Below are positions 1-10,747 of a DNA stretch of 64,000 nt, one piece after another. The notes beneath the pieces are model-generated. The model did not search any database. It saw nothing but the letters and a program-made list of their open reading frames with translations, and was not told where the DNA came from. The position numbers and the translations under genes are program-made. The stretch spans positions 62,001-126,000 of the forward strand of contig JASJCJ010000001.1 of NCBI GenBank assembly GCA_030066045.1, read 5' to 3'. Source of the DNA: Calothrix sp. MO_167.B12. Lineage in GTDB: Bacteria; Cyanobacteriota; Cyanobacteriia; Cyanobacteriales; Nostocaceae. Positions within the stretch are counted from its first letter, which is position 1, and the number at the start of each line of letters is the position of its first letter.

Positions 1-29
1 CTGCTTTTAGGTCAGAGTTTCCAGCAGAA

Positions 30-977
30 GTGCGGATTATAGATTTAAAAGCAGATAAAATCCAAGCCAGACTACCCAGACTAATACGTTATTTACGACA
101 GCATCAACCTACAGCCTTATTATCAGCTAATCACTATGCCAATGAAATGGCTATATTAGCCAAATATCTCTCACGTGTGCCTACAAAGGTAGTAGTTTCC
201 GATCAAACTAATTTATCCGTAGAAACAAAGAAAAAATCTCCTTTGAGTGGCAGATATTGGGCACCTTTGGCTTTAAAATTGCTTTATCCTGGGGCTGATG
301 GCAGAATAGCTCCCTCTATTGGTGTAGCTCAGGACTTGGTTAGTATAACTGGTTTGCCAATAGATAAATTTCAGGTCATTTACAATCCGGTAATCAATCC
401 CACAATTTTTGCTAAAGCAAAAGAGCCTGTAGACCATCCTTGGTTTGCTCCTGGGGAGTTACCAGTAATCTTGGCAGCCGGAAGACTAGAAAAACAAAAA
501 GACTTCCCCACTCTCATTCGAGCTTTTGCAAAAGTACGAGAGGTGACACCATCTCGATTAGTCATTTTTGGTACAGGCTCTGAACATTCTAGATTAAAAA
601 GTTTAATTAATGAATTGGACTTAGAAGATTATGTAGATCTACCCGGTTTTACCAAGAATCCCTATGCCTATGTTGCCAAATCAGCAGTACTGACATTATC
701 TTCTGCTTGGGAAGGATTACCCACATTTTTGATTGAGACTATGGCTTTGGGTATACCAGTGGTTTCGACTGATTGTCCGAGTGGTCCAGCAGAAATTTTA
801 GACAATGGCAAATATGGTGATTTAGTCCCTGTTGACGATCCTCCAGCTCTGGCAGAAGCAATTTTAAACATCTTATCTGGTAATTACAAATCTGCATCTC
901 TAGATTGGTTAGAACAATTCACTGTAGAACAGACTACTCAAAAATATCTAGATATGCTCGGTATTCAAGTTGAATAA
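30..977 (+). CDS. Glycosyltransferase family 4 (5' end probably outside window)
   Basis: GT-B C-terminal signature ILAAGRLEKQKDFPTLIRAF...SSAWEGLPTFLIETMALGIPVVSTDCPSGPAEI; short N-terminus at the window edge. Confidence 0.85.
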   Translation: MRIIDLKADKIQARLPRLIRYLRQHQPTALLSANHYANEMAILAKYLSRVPTKVVVSDQTNLSVETKKKSPLSGRYWAPLALKLLYPGADGRIAPSIGVAQDLVSITGLPIDKFQVIYNPVINPTIFAKAKEPVDHPWFAPGELPVILAAGRLEKQKDFPTLIRAFAKVREVTPSRLVIFGTGSEHSRLKSLINELDLEDYVDLPGFTKNPYAYVAKSAVLTLSSAWEGLPTFLIETMALGIPVVSTDCPSGPAEILDNGKYGDLVPVDDPPALAEAILNILSGNYKSASLDWLEQFTVEQTTQKYLDMLGIQVE

Positions 978-986
978 ATTCTCAAA

Positions 987-1931
987 ATGAAAATTGCATT
1001 GATTATTGCCTACTTTGGTAAATGGCCAATTTGGTTTCCTGCTTTTCTCGAATCTTGTAAATATAATTCTGGAGTTGATTGGATTTTATTCACAGATTGC
1101 GAGATACCTAATTTTACAGTAAATAATGTCAAGTTTGTGCAATTTACTGTTGAAGATTTTAATTCACTAGCTTCAAATAAATTGGGATTTCAAGTAAATC
1201 TCCCATTTATTTACAAAATGTGTGATTTCAAACCTACATTTGGTCTTGTTTTTGAAGATTATCTCAAAAATTATGATTTTTGGGGGCATTGCGATCTAGA
1301 TGTAGTTTGGGGTAATATTCGTAAATTTATCACTGATGATATTTTGAATCATCATGAAATTATTTCGGGAGGGAAAGAAATTATATCTGGACATTTTTGC
1401 CTGTATAAAAATACAAATAAAATAAATAATATTTTCACAAAACTATCTTATTATAAAAGCCAATTAACATCGTCAGAACATACCTGCTTTGATGAATCGG
1501 CAATGACAAATATAATTAAAAATTTATCAAATAAGGGTGAGGTCACAGTTTATTGGCCAAAGTGGTTAGTTAATTTCCCTAACTTAGAAAAACCAATGCC
1601 GGCAGCTCGGTTAGGAGTTCATGTTAATCGTTGGTATTGGGAAGCAGGAAAATTATATAATCGTTCCCATGAAGTAATGTATATACATTTTATGACATGG
1701 AAAAAAAGTCTTACATCTTGTAAATTTGATTACTCAGATAACCCTACATCTTTCTATATATCTTACTCTCATATTGGATTGAATAAAGCAGATAGACCAT
1801 CATTAACATCTCAATTATCTTCATTGTTTGTATTAATTCAGACATTGATCTATTTTGATTACAAAGTTTGGTATCGTCGAATTAATCATTATGTAATCAA
1901 AAAAATATTGTACAGATTTAATGAAATTTAA
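987..1931 (+). CDS. DUF6625-like putative glycosyltransferase
   Basis: N-terminus MKIALIIAYFGKWPIWFPAFLESC and DFWGHCDLDVVWGNIRKF (DxD-like) resemble the DUF6625 family. Confidence 0.6.
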   Translation: MKIALIIAYFGKWPIWFPAFLESCKYNSGVDWILFTDCEIPNFTVNNVKFVQFTVEDFNSLASNKLGFQVNLPFIYKMCDFKPTFGLVFEDYLKNYDFWGHCDLDVVWGNIRKFITDDILNHHEIISGGKEIISGHFCLYKNTNKINNIFTKLSYYKSQLTSSEHTCFDESAMTNIIKNLSNKGEVTVYWPKWLVNFPNLEKPMPAARLGVHVNRWYWEAGKLYNRSHEVMYIHFMTWKKSLTSCKFDYSDNPTSFYISYSHIGLNKADRPSLTSQLSSLFVLIQTLIYFDYKVWYRRINHYVIKKILYRFNEI

Positions 1932-2007
1932 ATCTGTATGTGCAATATAATATATGTTTATGGAAGCATTTATCAAATAAATTAGTAATAATTAAATTTT
2001 AGTTTCA

Positions 2008-3282
2008 TTGATGAAAAAAATAAAACGTGAATTACAACATATAGGTAAAAACCAGACTCGCAATTTTCTTAATCTTCTATTAGCTAGACCGTTAAGGATG
2101 TCTAATTTTAAGTCTATGACTTTAGATTGGGATGATGTGGAGTTAGTTAATAATTTACTATTAAATCATTCATCTTGGCAAGACACCAAAATAGTTTCTC
2201 AATACGAATCTGAATTTGCCCAATGGAATGGCTCAAAATATGCTTTTGCTTTTATGGCTGCCCGGGTAGCACTGAGTGCTTGTATTTATGCCCTAGACTT
2301 ACAACCAGGAGATGAGGTTATTTTACCTGGTTATACTTGTGTAGTTGTTCCCAATGCCTTTAAATGGGCTGGGGTAAACACGGTTTATTGCGATATAGAA
2401 TTGGATACCTATGGACTTGACATTAAAGAAGTAGAAAAGAAAATTACTTCTAAAACCCGTGCCATTTTATTGCACCACCTCTACGGGATTGTGTGTCGTG
2501 ATTATGAAGCTATTTTAGATTTGGCGAAACGTCATGATTTAAAAGTCATTGAAGATTGTGCCCATTCCACAGGAGCTGAATATCAAGGACGTAAGGTGGG
2601 TAACTTTGGTGATGTTGCCATTTATAGTAGCGAAAAATCTAAAATTTTCAACACTATTCAAGGTGGACTAGCTGTTACCAATGATGAATGTTTAGCACAG
2701 AGAATTCAAGAATACTATAACCAAGCCTCCCTTCCAGATGAAAATTTAATTGAAAGGCAATTAAATAACGTGCTTTTGGAATTTTACCAGTTCAAGCATC
2801 CTCAATCTTGGTGGCTTGGGGATATCTACCACCTTTTACATGGTGATTGTGTCATATATACTACTAGTAATCAAGAAATGCAAGGAATTCGTCCTGCTGA
2901 TTATGGTATGAAAATGCCAGCACCCATTGCAGCTGTGGGACTCAACCAACTGAAAAAAATTGATTATTATATTGATTTAAGAAGAAAAAATGCTCAAACG
3001 TGGGATCTGTGGTGTGAGAAAAATAATTATCAAAAACCATTGGTAATTGAAGGTTCTGTTCCATCTTATTTATTGTATCCAGTTCTAGTGGAACCCGAAA
3101 TCAAGCAGAACGTTAAATGGTGGGGATTTAAAAAATTTAACGTTAGTGTTGGTGATTGGTTTACCAGTCACTTACATCCCGTACCAGGAAAGATACCAGG
3201 ATGTAAAAATGCTGATACTGCCGTTGAAAGATGCATTAATTTTCCGACTTTAAATCAGATGTGTAAATTTCCTGCTTCTTAA
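2008..3282 (+). CDS. DegT/DnrJ/EryC1/StrS-family PLP-dependent aminotransferase
   Basis: PGDEVILPGYTCVVVPNAFKWAGV, VIEDCAHSTGAEYQGRKVGNFGDVAIYSSEKSK. Confidence 0.85.
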   Translation: MMKKIKRELQHIGKNQTRNFLNLLLARPLRMSNFKSMTLDWDDVELVNNLLLNHSSWQDTKIVSQYESEFAQWNGSKYAFAFMAARVALSACIYALDLQPGDEVILPGYTCVVVPNAFKWAGVNTVYCDIELDTYGLDIKEVEKKITSKTRAILLHHLYGIVCRDYEAILDLAKRHDLKVIEDCAHSTGAEYQGRKVGNFGDVAIYSSEKSKIFNTIQGGLAVTNDECLAQRIQEYYNQASLPDENLIERQLNNVLLEFYQFKHPQSWWLGDIYHLLHGDCVIYTTSNQEMQGIRPADYGMKMPAPIAAVGLNQLKKIDYYIDLRRKNAQTWDLWCEKNNYQKPLVIEGSVPSYLLYPVLVEPEIKQNVKWWGFKKFNVSVGDWFTSHLHPVPGKIPGCKNADTAVERCINFPTLNQMCKFPAS

Positions 3283-3364
3283 GCGGATTTTAAATAGCAA
3301 TCAAGTAATAATTTTCAGTGCTAATTAACTAAAATCTTTTGATTTCTCAAACAGATGTAATAGG

Positions 3365-4693
3365 ATGTTTATAGATAATCCCCGGGTTCTCATTGTTGCC
3401 CAACACGCCTCTTTAAAATTTGGTGGTGAAGCTGCTTTACCCTGGCATTACTTTCAATTTCTTCGCCAACGAAAAGTTGAAGCTTGGTTGGTAGTTCATG
3501 ATTGGACTCGTGATGAACTCAAATCATTTTTCCATGAAGACTTTGACCGTATTTACTTTGTACCCGATCCCCCTTGGTTGCGTGTTTTAGGAAAGTGGAG
3601 TAGGGTATTACCCAGTAGACTCGGCAATTTTACGGTGCGATTAGTGTCCCGACTATTAGCCCAGTTACTATATCAACGTCCTATCATCAAACAAGCGATC
3701 GCAGAGCAACAAATTGATGTTATTCATCAACCCATGCCTGTATCACCTAAAGAACCATCTATGATGTTTGGTCTAGGTGTTCCGGTGGTTATCGGACCTA
3801 TGAATGGGGGAATGGATTACCCTCCAAGTTTCCAGTGTATGCAAAGTTGGTTTACCCGTAAGACATTAAATATTGCTCGTCTGGGAAGTAATTTGTTTAA
3901 TATTATAATTCCCGGTAAACTGATGGCTACTACCTTATTAGTTGCTAACTCACGCACAAAAGATGCATTACCTAAACCTATTCGTGGCAAGGTAATTGAA
4001 TTGGTAGAAAATGGTATTGACTCTGCAACATGGCAACCTCATTTTCACAATCACACAGGAAAAGATGCAACTCAACAATTAACAATAACACCTCAAAAAC
4101 CAACCAAGTTTGTATTTGTTGGTAGATTGGTTGACTGGAAAGCAGTAGATTTATTAATCCTTGCTTTTAAGCAGGTAGTAGAACAAATACCAGCAGAATT
4201 GGAGATTATCGGTAAAGGACCTAAACGAGTGGCTTTAGAATCCTTAGCCAAAGAACTGGGTTTAATTCATTCCCAACTCTCCCACGAAATTCCAAATTCA
4301 GAAGTAGTTAAATTTACTGGTTGGTTAACACGAACTGAATGTGCCCGACATTTAGAACTTGCTGACGTATTAGTACTTCCTAGTTTATTTGAATGTGGAG
4401 GTGCGGTAGTACTAGAAGCTATGGCTATGGGCATTCCTGTAATAGCAACTCATTGGGGTGGACCTGCTGACTATCTGGATACATCCTGTGGCATTCTCGT
4501 CCAACCGACTTCCCGAGAGCCATTTATTAACGACCTAGCAGAAGCAATGGTGAAAATGGCAAAATCTCCCGAATTACGGCAAGCAATGGGTAAAGCAGGT
4601 CGTCAGCGAGTAATTGACAACTTTGACTGGGAAGTGAAAGCAACAAAAATTATTGACGTTTATCAGGAAGCGATCGCCAGAACAAAAACCTAA
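3365..4693 (+). CDS. Glycosyltransferase family 4
   Basis: FVGRLVDWKAVDLLILAF...VLVLPSLFECGGAVVLEAMAMGIPVIATHWGGPADYL. Confidence 0.88.
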   Translation: MFIDNPRVLIVAQHASLKFGGEAALPWHYFQFLRQRKVEAWLVVHDWTRDELKSFFHEDFDRIYFVPDPPWLRVLGKWSRVLPSRLGNFTVRLVSRLLAQLLYQRPIIKQAIAEQQIDVIHQPMPVSPKEPSMMFGLGVPVVIGPMNGGMDYPPSFQCMQSWFTRKTLNIARLGSNLFNIIIPGKLMATTLLVANSRTKDALPKPIRGKVIELVENGIDSATWQPHFHNHTGKDATQQLTITPQKPTKFVFVGRLVDWKAVDLLILAFKQVVEQIPAELEIIGKGPKRVALESLAKELGLIHSQLSHEIPNSEVVKFTGWLTRTECARHLELADVLVLPSLFECGGAVVLEAMAMGIPVIATHWGGPADYLDTSCGILVQPTSREPFINDLAEAMVKMAKSPELRQAMGKAGRQRVIDNFDWEVKATKIIDVYQEAIARTKT

Positions 4694-4710
4694 CAGGAGT
4701 TATTATAACA

Positions 4711-5298
4711 ATGCACATATTAGCCACGATCCAAAAAGAACACTGGCAGGTGTTAATTGGTGATCCCACCCCCATTGGTTGGCTAACTTTTGTCGCATAT
4801 CTGATTGCTTGTTTTTTGTGCGTTTTTTGGGCATTGCGTATCAGTCGTTTCTCTTCCCTGCGTCAATCAGGTCAGCTTCCCTGGCTGTGGTGGAGTTTGG
4901 CAATTATCTTGTTGCTACTGGGACTGAATAAACAATTAGATATTCAGTCTTGGTTGAGGATAGCTAGTAAGGAATTAACCATAGCCCAAGGCTGGTCTAA
5001 CCACCGCAGTACTATGTATATAGGGTCTGCTGCTGTGCTATTTACCACTGTTTTAGCTTTATTGGTGTTTGTGGGCAGAGCATTACGCAACCTCTGGCAA
5101 AAGTATTGGTTAGTACTACTTGGTCTGGTGTTTTTGAACAGTTATATTCTGTTTCGAGCTCCACCCATATTTCGCGCTACTCGCTTGCTGCTGAATTGGC
5201 GACTGGAGGAATTACAAAATAGCTGGCTTTTAGAAATAGCGGGTATTGCTTGCATCGGGGTGTCGGCAATGAATAATCTTCGGAATTTTCGTAAATAG
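4711..5298 (+). CDS. Hypothetical multi-pass membrane protein
   Basis: 195 aa, several hydrophobic segments; LLLLGLNKQLDIQSWL motif; 18 nt after the upstream GT4. Confidence 0.6.
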   Translation: MHILATIQKEHWQVLIGDPTPIGWLTFVAYLIACFLCVFWALRISRFSSLRQSGQLPWLWWSLAIILLLLGLNKQLDIQSWLRIASKELTIAQGWSNHRSTMYIGSAAVLFTTVLALLVFVGRALRNLWQKYWLVLLGLVFLNSYILFRAPPIFRATRLLLNWRLEELQNSWLLEIAGIACIGVSAMNNLRNFRK

Positions 5299-5578
5299 AT
5301 ATAGATGTAGTAAGTACTTTTACCTTGTTAGAGAGCTTTCGCAATTATCGGGAGGTGCGAGGGAAAATAGAGAGCGATCGCTAGATGAGGTTTATAGTAG
5401 CCTGGACGCAGAAGACCATTTACCAAAACCACACACTACATCCCCCATAGCCCCTATCCTGCTTCCAAAACTGGCGGTGACCATATTATCACACTTACGG
5501 TTTGCCTACCATAATCACCAATTGTTCTAATAGCTATGATCCTTATAAACCTAGGGGTCAAATTTTGGAGAAATAAAA

Positions 5579-6856
5579 ATGGCTAATAAAAAATTGAAAG
5601 TATTACTGATTATAGAGCAATGCAATCCGGAAGGTTTTTCCGTTCCTTTAGAAGGTTATAATTACTACAAAGCCATTAGTGAAATAGCTGATGTCACCCT
5701 AGTTACTCATGGCAGGAATGAAAAAACTATTCAAAAAATAGCTGCTCACAAAGATGTTGTTTATATCCATGAAAGCAATTTCAGTGGTAAATATCATTCC
5801 TTAGTAGAAAAATTAACTTATAGGGGTAGAGTCAATTGGCCTCTATATAATGCCCTTAGTTACCCAATATATGCAGAATTTAATCACAAGGTTTATCAAA
5901 AATTCAAAAATGAAGTGCGTAGGGGAGACTATGATATAGTGCACGCCCTGACTCCTATGATGCCTAGGTATCCAGTCAAGATAGCTAGAGAATGTAAAAA
6001 TACTCCTTTTATTCTTGGACCAGTTAATGGAGGCGTTCCTTTCCCATCAGGATTTCAAGAAGTAGCTAAACAAGAATCGGCTCATTTCAACTTTTTACGA
6101 GCTGTTGGCAGATATCTAATTCCTGGATATGTAGAAACTTATAAAAAAGCGGATAAAGTACTAGCAGGTTCTACTTTTACTTTAAAATTATTGAAGAGTT
6201 TATTTAAATTTTCCGAAGATAATATAGAACTATTTTATGAGAACGGTATTTCTAGTAATTTTCTTAATTATAAACCTAAACTCCAACAATATGAAAAAAT
6301 AAACTTACTCTTTGTTGGTAGACTAGTTCCCTACAAAGGAGCAGATATGGTTATAGAAGCCATTGCTCAATTAGAACAATCTATCCGCGATCAAGTACTA
6401 TTAACCATAGTTGGCGATGGTTCAGAAAAAACCTCTTTAGAATTAAGAGTAAAAGAACTTAATTTAAGTAATATAGTCAAATTTGCAGGCTGGGTTCCTC
6501 AACATAAGACAGTTGAATATTATCGTCAGGCAGATATATTTTGTTTCCCTTCTGTCCGCGAATTTGGTGGAGCGGTGGTATTAGAAGCTATGGCTTGTGG
6601 ACTACCATGTATCGTTGTTAATAATGGTGGCATTGGAGAATATGTAACAGAAAAAACTGGTTTTAGCATCGAGCCAATTTCTAAAGAATACGTTATAAAA
6701 GAAGTATCTGACAAGATAAGTATTCTTGCAAAAAATCAAAAAATGCTTGGGGTAATGTCAACCCAAGCTGTTGAGAGAGTCAAAGAATTTGAATGGGGTA
6801 ATAAAGCAAATAAAATAGTTAATTTATATCAAGATATGGTTAGTAAATATAAATGA
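5579..6856 (+). CDS. Glycosyltransferase family 4
   Basis: LFVGRLVPYKGADMVIEAI...DIFCFPSVREFGGAVVLEAMACGLPCIVVNNGG. Confidence 0.88.
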   Translation: MANKKLKVLLIIEQCNPEGFSVPLEGYNYYKAISEIADVTLVTHGRNEKTIQKIAAHKDVVYIHESNFSGKYHSLVEKLTYRGRVNWPLYNALSYPIYAEFNHKVYQKFKNEVRRGDYDIVHALTPMMPRYPVKIARECKNTPFILGPVNGGVPFPSGFQEVAKQESAHFNFLRAVGRYLIPGYVETYKKADKVLAGSTFTLKLLKSLFKFSEDNIELFYENGISSNFLNYKPKLQQYEKINLLFVGRLVPYKGADMVIEAIAQLEQSIRDQVLLTIVGDGSEKTSLELRVKELNLSNIVKFAGWVPQHKTVEYYRQADIFCFPSVREFGGAVVLEAMACGLPCIVVNNGGIGEYVTEKTGFSIEPISKEYVIKEVSDKISILAKNQKMLGVMSTQAVERVKEFEWGNKANKIVNLYQDMVSKYK

Positions 6857-6961
6857 TACTAAGAATATTTTTGGTGAGAGAGCTATAAAATTAATTCACT
6901 AGCAATAAACATTCTCTAATAAAACTACAATTTTGAAATTATATAATATATAGGCTAATTA

Positions 6962-7945
6962 ATGATGAAAAATAAACAAAATGTTCGTTTAGATCCCGTA
7001 TTCGTAATTGGCTATAGTAGATCGGGAACAACCATGCTACGTCTAATGCTCAATAGACATCCAGACCTGTTCATACCGAAAGAATCTGAATATTTTCAAA
7101 AAGTTCCGAGACAATATCGCGATCGAATTCACCAAGTGAAAGATATTGATCGCATACTCAAAACCCTCCCTAATTATTATGATTCTATTTTAAATGAAGA
7201 ACAGTTTAGAGAGTTATTGAAACAGAATCTACCAGGTGATAACAGAATACTACTAGCTTGTTTATATCAAGCTTGTGCAGCTTCTATGGGTAAAAATGAT
7301 GTGCGTTGGGGAGAAAAAAAGCCTCAGAATTGGCAGTTTGTTTATCGATTACAAAGCTGGTATCCACAAGCTCAGTTTGTGAATATTATTCGCGATCCAA
7401 GGGATGTAATTACATCTATGGAGAGGTCCTTATCTGAAATAGTACCACTCCGGACGATTTTTCCTGCACATATAATCCTTGCATGGCAATGGCAATTTGT
7501 TTTTAAAACTATGATTCAGCAGGAAAAAATATTGGGGAACCAACGTTATTTAAAACTGAGATATGAAGATTTAGTATCAGAACCAATTACTCATCTAACT
7601 ACAATTTGTGAATTTTTGAGTTTATCAATAAACTTTGTTAATGATATGCTTAATTTCAATGAAGATGCTCGCGATCCCAAAATAGGTGATGGTGGTCAGC
7701 ATATGTTAGGTACCAAGAAAAAATTAAATGTGCAAAGCATTGGTAATTTTAATAAATTTTTGAGTGAACAGCAAATTAGAGAAATTGAATTTATTTGTGG
7801 AGATATAATGGAAGAAATGGGATATGTAAGACTTTACAACTCTCCCACATTTGCTGATCGTACGCGTATTATTACTATTTGTAATATACTCACAAGTATG
7901 TGGAGATGTGTTCGTGGTACGCGCTTAATCATGGGTAGTCTTTGA
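6962..7945 (+). CDS. Sulfotransferase family protein
   Basis: 5'-PSB-like loop GYSRSGTTMLRLMLNRHPDLF and 3'-PB-like FVNIIRDPRDVITSMERSLSE. Confidence 0.87.
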   Translation: MMKNKQNVRLDPVFVIGYSRSGTTMLRLMLNRHPDLFIPKESEYFQKVPRQYRDRIHQVKDIDRILKTLPNYYDSILNEEQFRELLKQNLPGDNRILLACLYQACAASMGKNDVRWGEKKPQNWQFVYRLQSWYPQAQFVNIIRDPRDVITSMERSLSEIVPLRTIFPAHIILAWQWQFVFKTMIQQEKILGNQRYLKLRYEDLVSEPITHLTTICEFLSLSINFVNDMLNFNEDARDPKIGDGGQHMLGTKKKLNVQSIGNFNKFLSEQQIREIEFICGDIMEEMGYVRLYNSPTFADRTRIITICNILTSMWRCVRGTRLIMGSL

Positions 7946-8018
7946 TTGTTAATTATTTTAATCTAGATAATTTAGGTTCCAAAATATAACTTAAAAGCAG
8001 TAAAATTTAGGAAAAAAT

Positions 8019-8924
8019 ATGACAAGTGATACATTAAAGTACTCTAGTGCCTTTGCAAAACTGACTGAGCGGACTTGGACAGGAAAGTATAATCGCACAA
8101 TGGAGAGATTAGTTGCTAGATTTCATCTTGGAAGGAGAGCTTATAGCTTTTTACAGAGTCAACGAGAAATTATCAACTCCAATGATGCAAAAAAACATCT
8201 ACAAATTTCTCCCAAATCTGTGTTTGACGGTGTAACAGCTAACACATACGTCGAAAAAATTCGTCAAGAAGGAGTAGCTTTTGGTATTAATTTACCAACT
8301 CCCATGGTAGACGAAATTTATCAGTATGCTTGTACAGCTCCTTGTTATGGTACTGGCACTGCAAGAGATGAAGGTGACTTTCTAATTACAGAGGTCAAGA
8401 ATGGTTATCTTCGAGGGAAACATCCGATCGCATTAGCAGAGTTTAGCAACTCTACTTTAATGGGTTCTCAAGCTATCAATAATTTAGTACAAGATCCTCT
8501 ACTTTTGGAGGTCGCTCGAAATTATCTTGGTTATTGGCCAACTAAAATATTAAGGTATATGAGTTGGACTCTAGTTTCAAGTTTACCTGAGGAACAACAA
8601 AAGCGTCTAAATGAACCAGTTATCTATCACTACGATATTCCTAGTTATAATTCTGTCAGAATTTATTTTTATATAACTGATGTGGATGCATCTTCTGGAC
8701 CTCATATTATGATTAAAAATTCCCACGATAAAAAGCCTTTAAAGATGCTATTTGCTCCATGTCAGCAAACTGATGATGCTATACATAATTATTATGGGCA
8801 AGAAAAAGAAATCATCATTGAAGGAAATAGGGGATTTGGGTTTTTTCAGGATCCTTACTGTTTTCATAAAGCAACTACGCCAGTTACATCAGACCGCTTA
8901 TTACTACAAATTAGATATTTTTGA
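8019..8924 (+). CDS. Phytanoyl-CoA dioxygenase (PhyH)-like Fe(II)/2OG oxygenase
   Basis: Candidate HxD in IYHYDIPSYNSVRIYFYITDVDASSGPHIMI and distal H/R in CFHKATTPVTSDRLLLQIRY. Confidence 0.6.
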   Translation: MTSDTLKYSSAFAKLTERTWTGKYNRTMERLVARFHLGRRAYSFLQSQREIINSNDAKKHLQISPKSVFDGVTANTYVEKIRQEGVAFGINLPTPMVDEIYQYACTAPCYGTGTARDEGDFLITEVKNGYLRGKHPIALAEFSNSTLMGSQAINNLVQDPLLLEVARNYLGYWPTKILRYMSWTLVSSLPEEQQKRLNEPVIYHYDIPSYNSVRIYFYITDVDASSGPHIMIKNSHDKKPLKMLFAPCQQTDDAIHNYYGQEKEIIIEGNRGFGFFQDPYCFHKATTPVTSDRLLLQIRYF

Positions 8925-9233
8925 TAGATGTTTATAGATTTTACTTCTAGATATTAAATACTTGCGATTAAGAATATCTAAGCCGATACAAAATATGGCA
9001 TCAGTAAAACTATTCCATATGAGCAAACATTACAGATGTCATATTGTTTCGGTAATCATTTAATTTGTCGTGCTTCTTGAGCTTGAGAGATACATATTTG
9101 AAGTTAAACAACTGATTAATTTAGCTTTATGCTGTAGCTCATTAGAGTTATAACTGGTATACAAAAAAACTGGTGATTGAAAATACAATATCGAAATCAG
9201 GTTAATATCTATATTCACAAAACATTTATACCA

Positions 9234-10457
9234 ATGAATCAATTATTAATTTTATTGTTCGATTTAGTCCTATGTTTAATTGCAGTGGGACTTTTTTTAC
9301 CAATTACCATTCTTTTTATTGAGTGTATTGCAGCATTATTTCCTATAAGTTATACAACGCAGAATAATTTAGGTTATCGACCAAAGAGTGTTGTTTTAGT
9401 TCCTGCTCATAATGAAGCTGCCACAATTAGTAAAACCTTGACAACACTATTACCCCAATTACGGTCTCAAGATAGGCTAGTAGTGATTGCTGATAATTGC
9501 AGTGATGATACAGCTAATATTGCTCGCCAATCTGGTGTGACAGTAATTGAACGACAGGATTCTGAACGTAGAGGTAAAGGGTATGCTTTAGATTATGCAC
9601 TGAAGTTTTTAGAAGCAAATCCACCAGAAGTAGTTATTAATGTAGATGCAGACTGTATTGTCTATCCAGGGACAGTTGATCGAATTGCTAGCCTTGCCAA
9701 GACTACAAACCGCCCCGTTCAATCAACATATCTGATGGTACAACCAACTACCCCCACTCCCAAGGATACGATCTCTGCTTTGGCAGTTAAAGTTAAAAAT
9801 TTGGTTCGTCCTGTTGGATTGCAGCGACTAGGCTTGCCCTGTTTACTAACAGGTTCTGGTATGGCTTTCCCTTGGTCAGTGATTCGCACGGTTTCTCTAG
9901 CTAATAGCAAAACAGTTGATGATATGCAACTAGGTTTAGATTTGGCGATCGCTGGATATCCGCCAATTTACTGTCAAGATGCTCAAGTGACAGGGCGCTT
10001 GATGGAAAAACAAGCTGCTAAAAGCCAAAGAAGCCGTTGGGAACATGGACATATAGAAACTTTGCTTAACCAAGTTCCCCAGCTAATGAAAGCTTCTATG
10101 AATCAAAAACGTTTCGATTTGTTGGCAACTGCTCTCGACTTGTGCATTCCTCCCCTCTCTCTATTGGTAATGATCTGGGCAATTACCATGCTAGGAAGCT
10201 TATTAGTAGGAATAATCTCAGGAGTATGGATACCAGGGATTTTGCTAGTCATAGAAGGGCTAATACTTGCTATCTCTATTCTCGGAGCATGGGCTAAGTT
10301 CGGACGTAATGATGTATCAGGGCTAACACTTCTAGCTGTCCCTTTCTACATTTTCAGCAAAATTACCCTATATATCAATTTCTTGGTAAAACCTCAAACA
10401 AAATGGATTCGTACTGAGAGAGATGTAGTTGATGTTACTCTATCTTCCAAAGAATAA
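9234..10457 (+). CDS. Glycosyltransferase family 2, membrane associated
   Basis: VVLVPAHNEAATISKTL, VIADNCSDDTANIAR, NVDADCIVYPG, SQRSRWEHGH; ATG at 9234 preferred to the TTG at 9177. Confidence 0.85.
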   Translation: MNQLLILLFDLVLCLIAVGLFLPITILFIECIAALFPISYTTQNNLGYRPKSVVLVPAHNEAATISKTLTTLLPQLRSQDRLVVIADNCSDDTANIARQSGVTVIERQDSERRGKGYALDYALKFLEANPPEVVINVDADCIVYPGTVDRIASLAKTTNRPVQSTYLMVQPTTPTPKDTISALAVKVKNLVRPVGLQRLGLPCLLTGSGMAFPWSVIRTVSLANSKTVDDMQLGLDLAIAGYPPIYCQDAQVTGRLMEKQAAKSQRSRWEHGHIETLLNQVPQLMKASMNQKRFDLLATALDLCIPPLSLLVMIWAITMLGSLLVGIISGVWIPGILLVIEGLILAISILGAWAKFGRNDVSGLTLLAVPFYIFSKITLYINFLVKPQTKWIRTERDVVDVTLSSKE

Positions 10458-10747
10458 CTGTACTTTGTTATTCCCACAATAAACCATAACAATCAGTAAA
10501 GATACAGTGAAGATACTGAAATTAATGGTTTATTTTATCCAGTTTTAGTTGTATATTTAATTTAGTCAGATAAATAAAAATAACATCCACTAATCAAATA
10601 TTATTCAATTCAGGTACTCGCATAGTTCATGTTTGGTTATATGGGTATCAACAACCAGAATATCTTCAAGATGAAAGTGAACATATAGTAATTAATTTAT
10701 TCCTAATCAGAAAACAATTCTATAACTGATATTTTCCAAATATAGAT

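Noticed and set aside
8752-8937. 61-aa + strand ORF overlapping the PhyH-like gene
   Set aside because: Alternate-frame ORF within the C-terminus of a better supported gene
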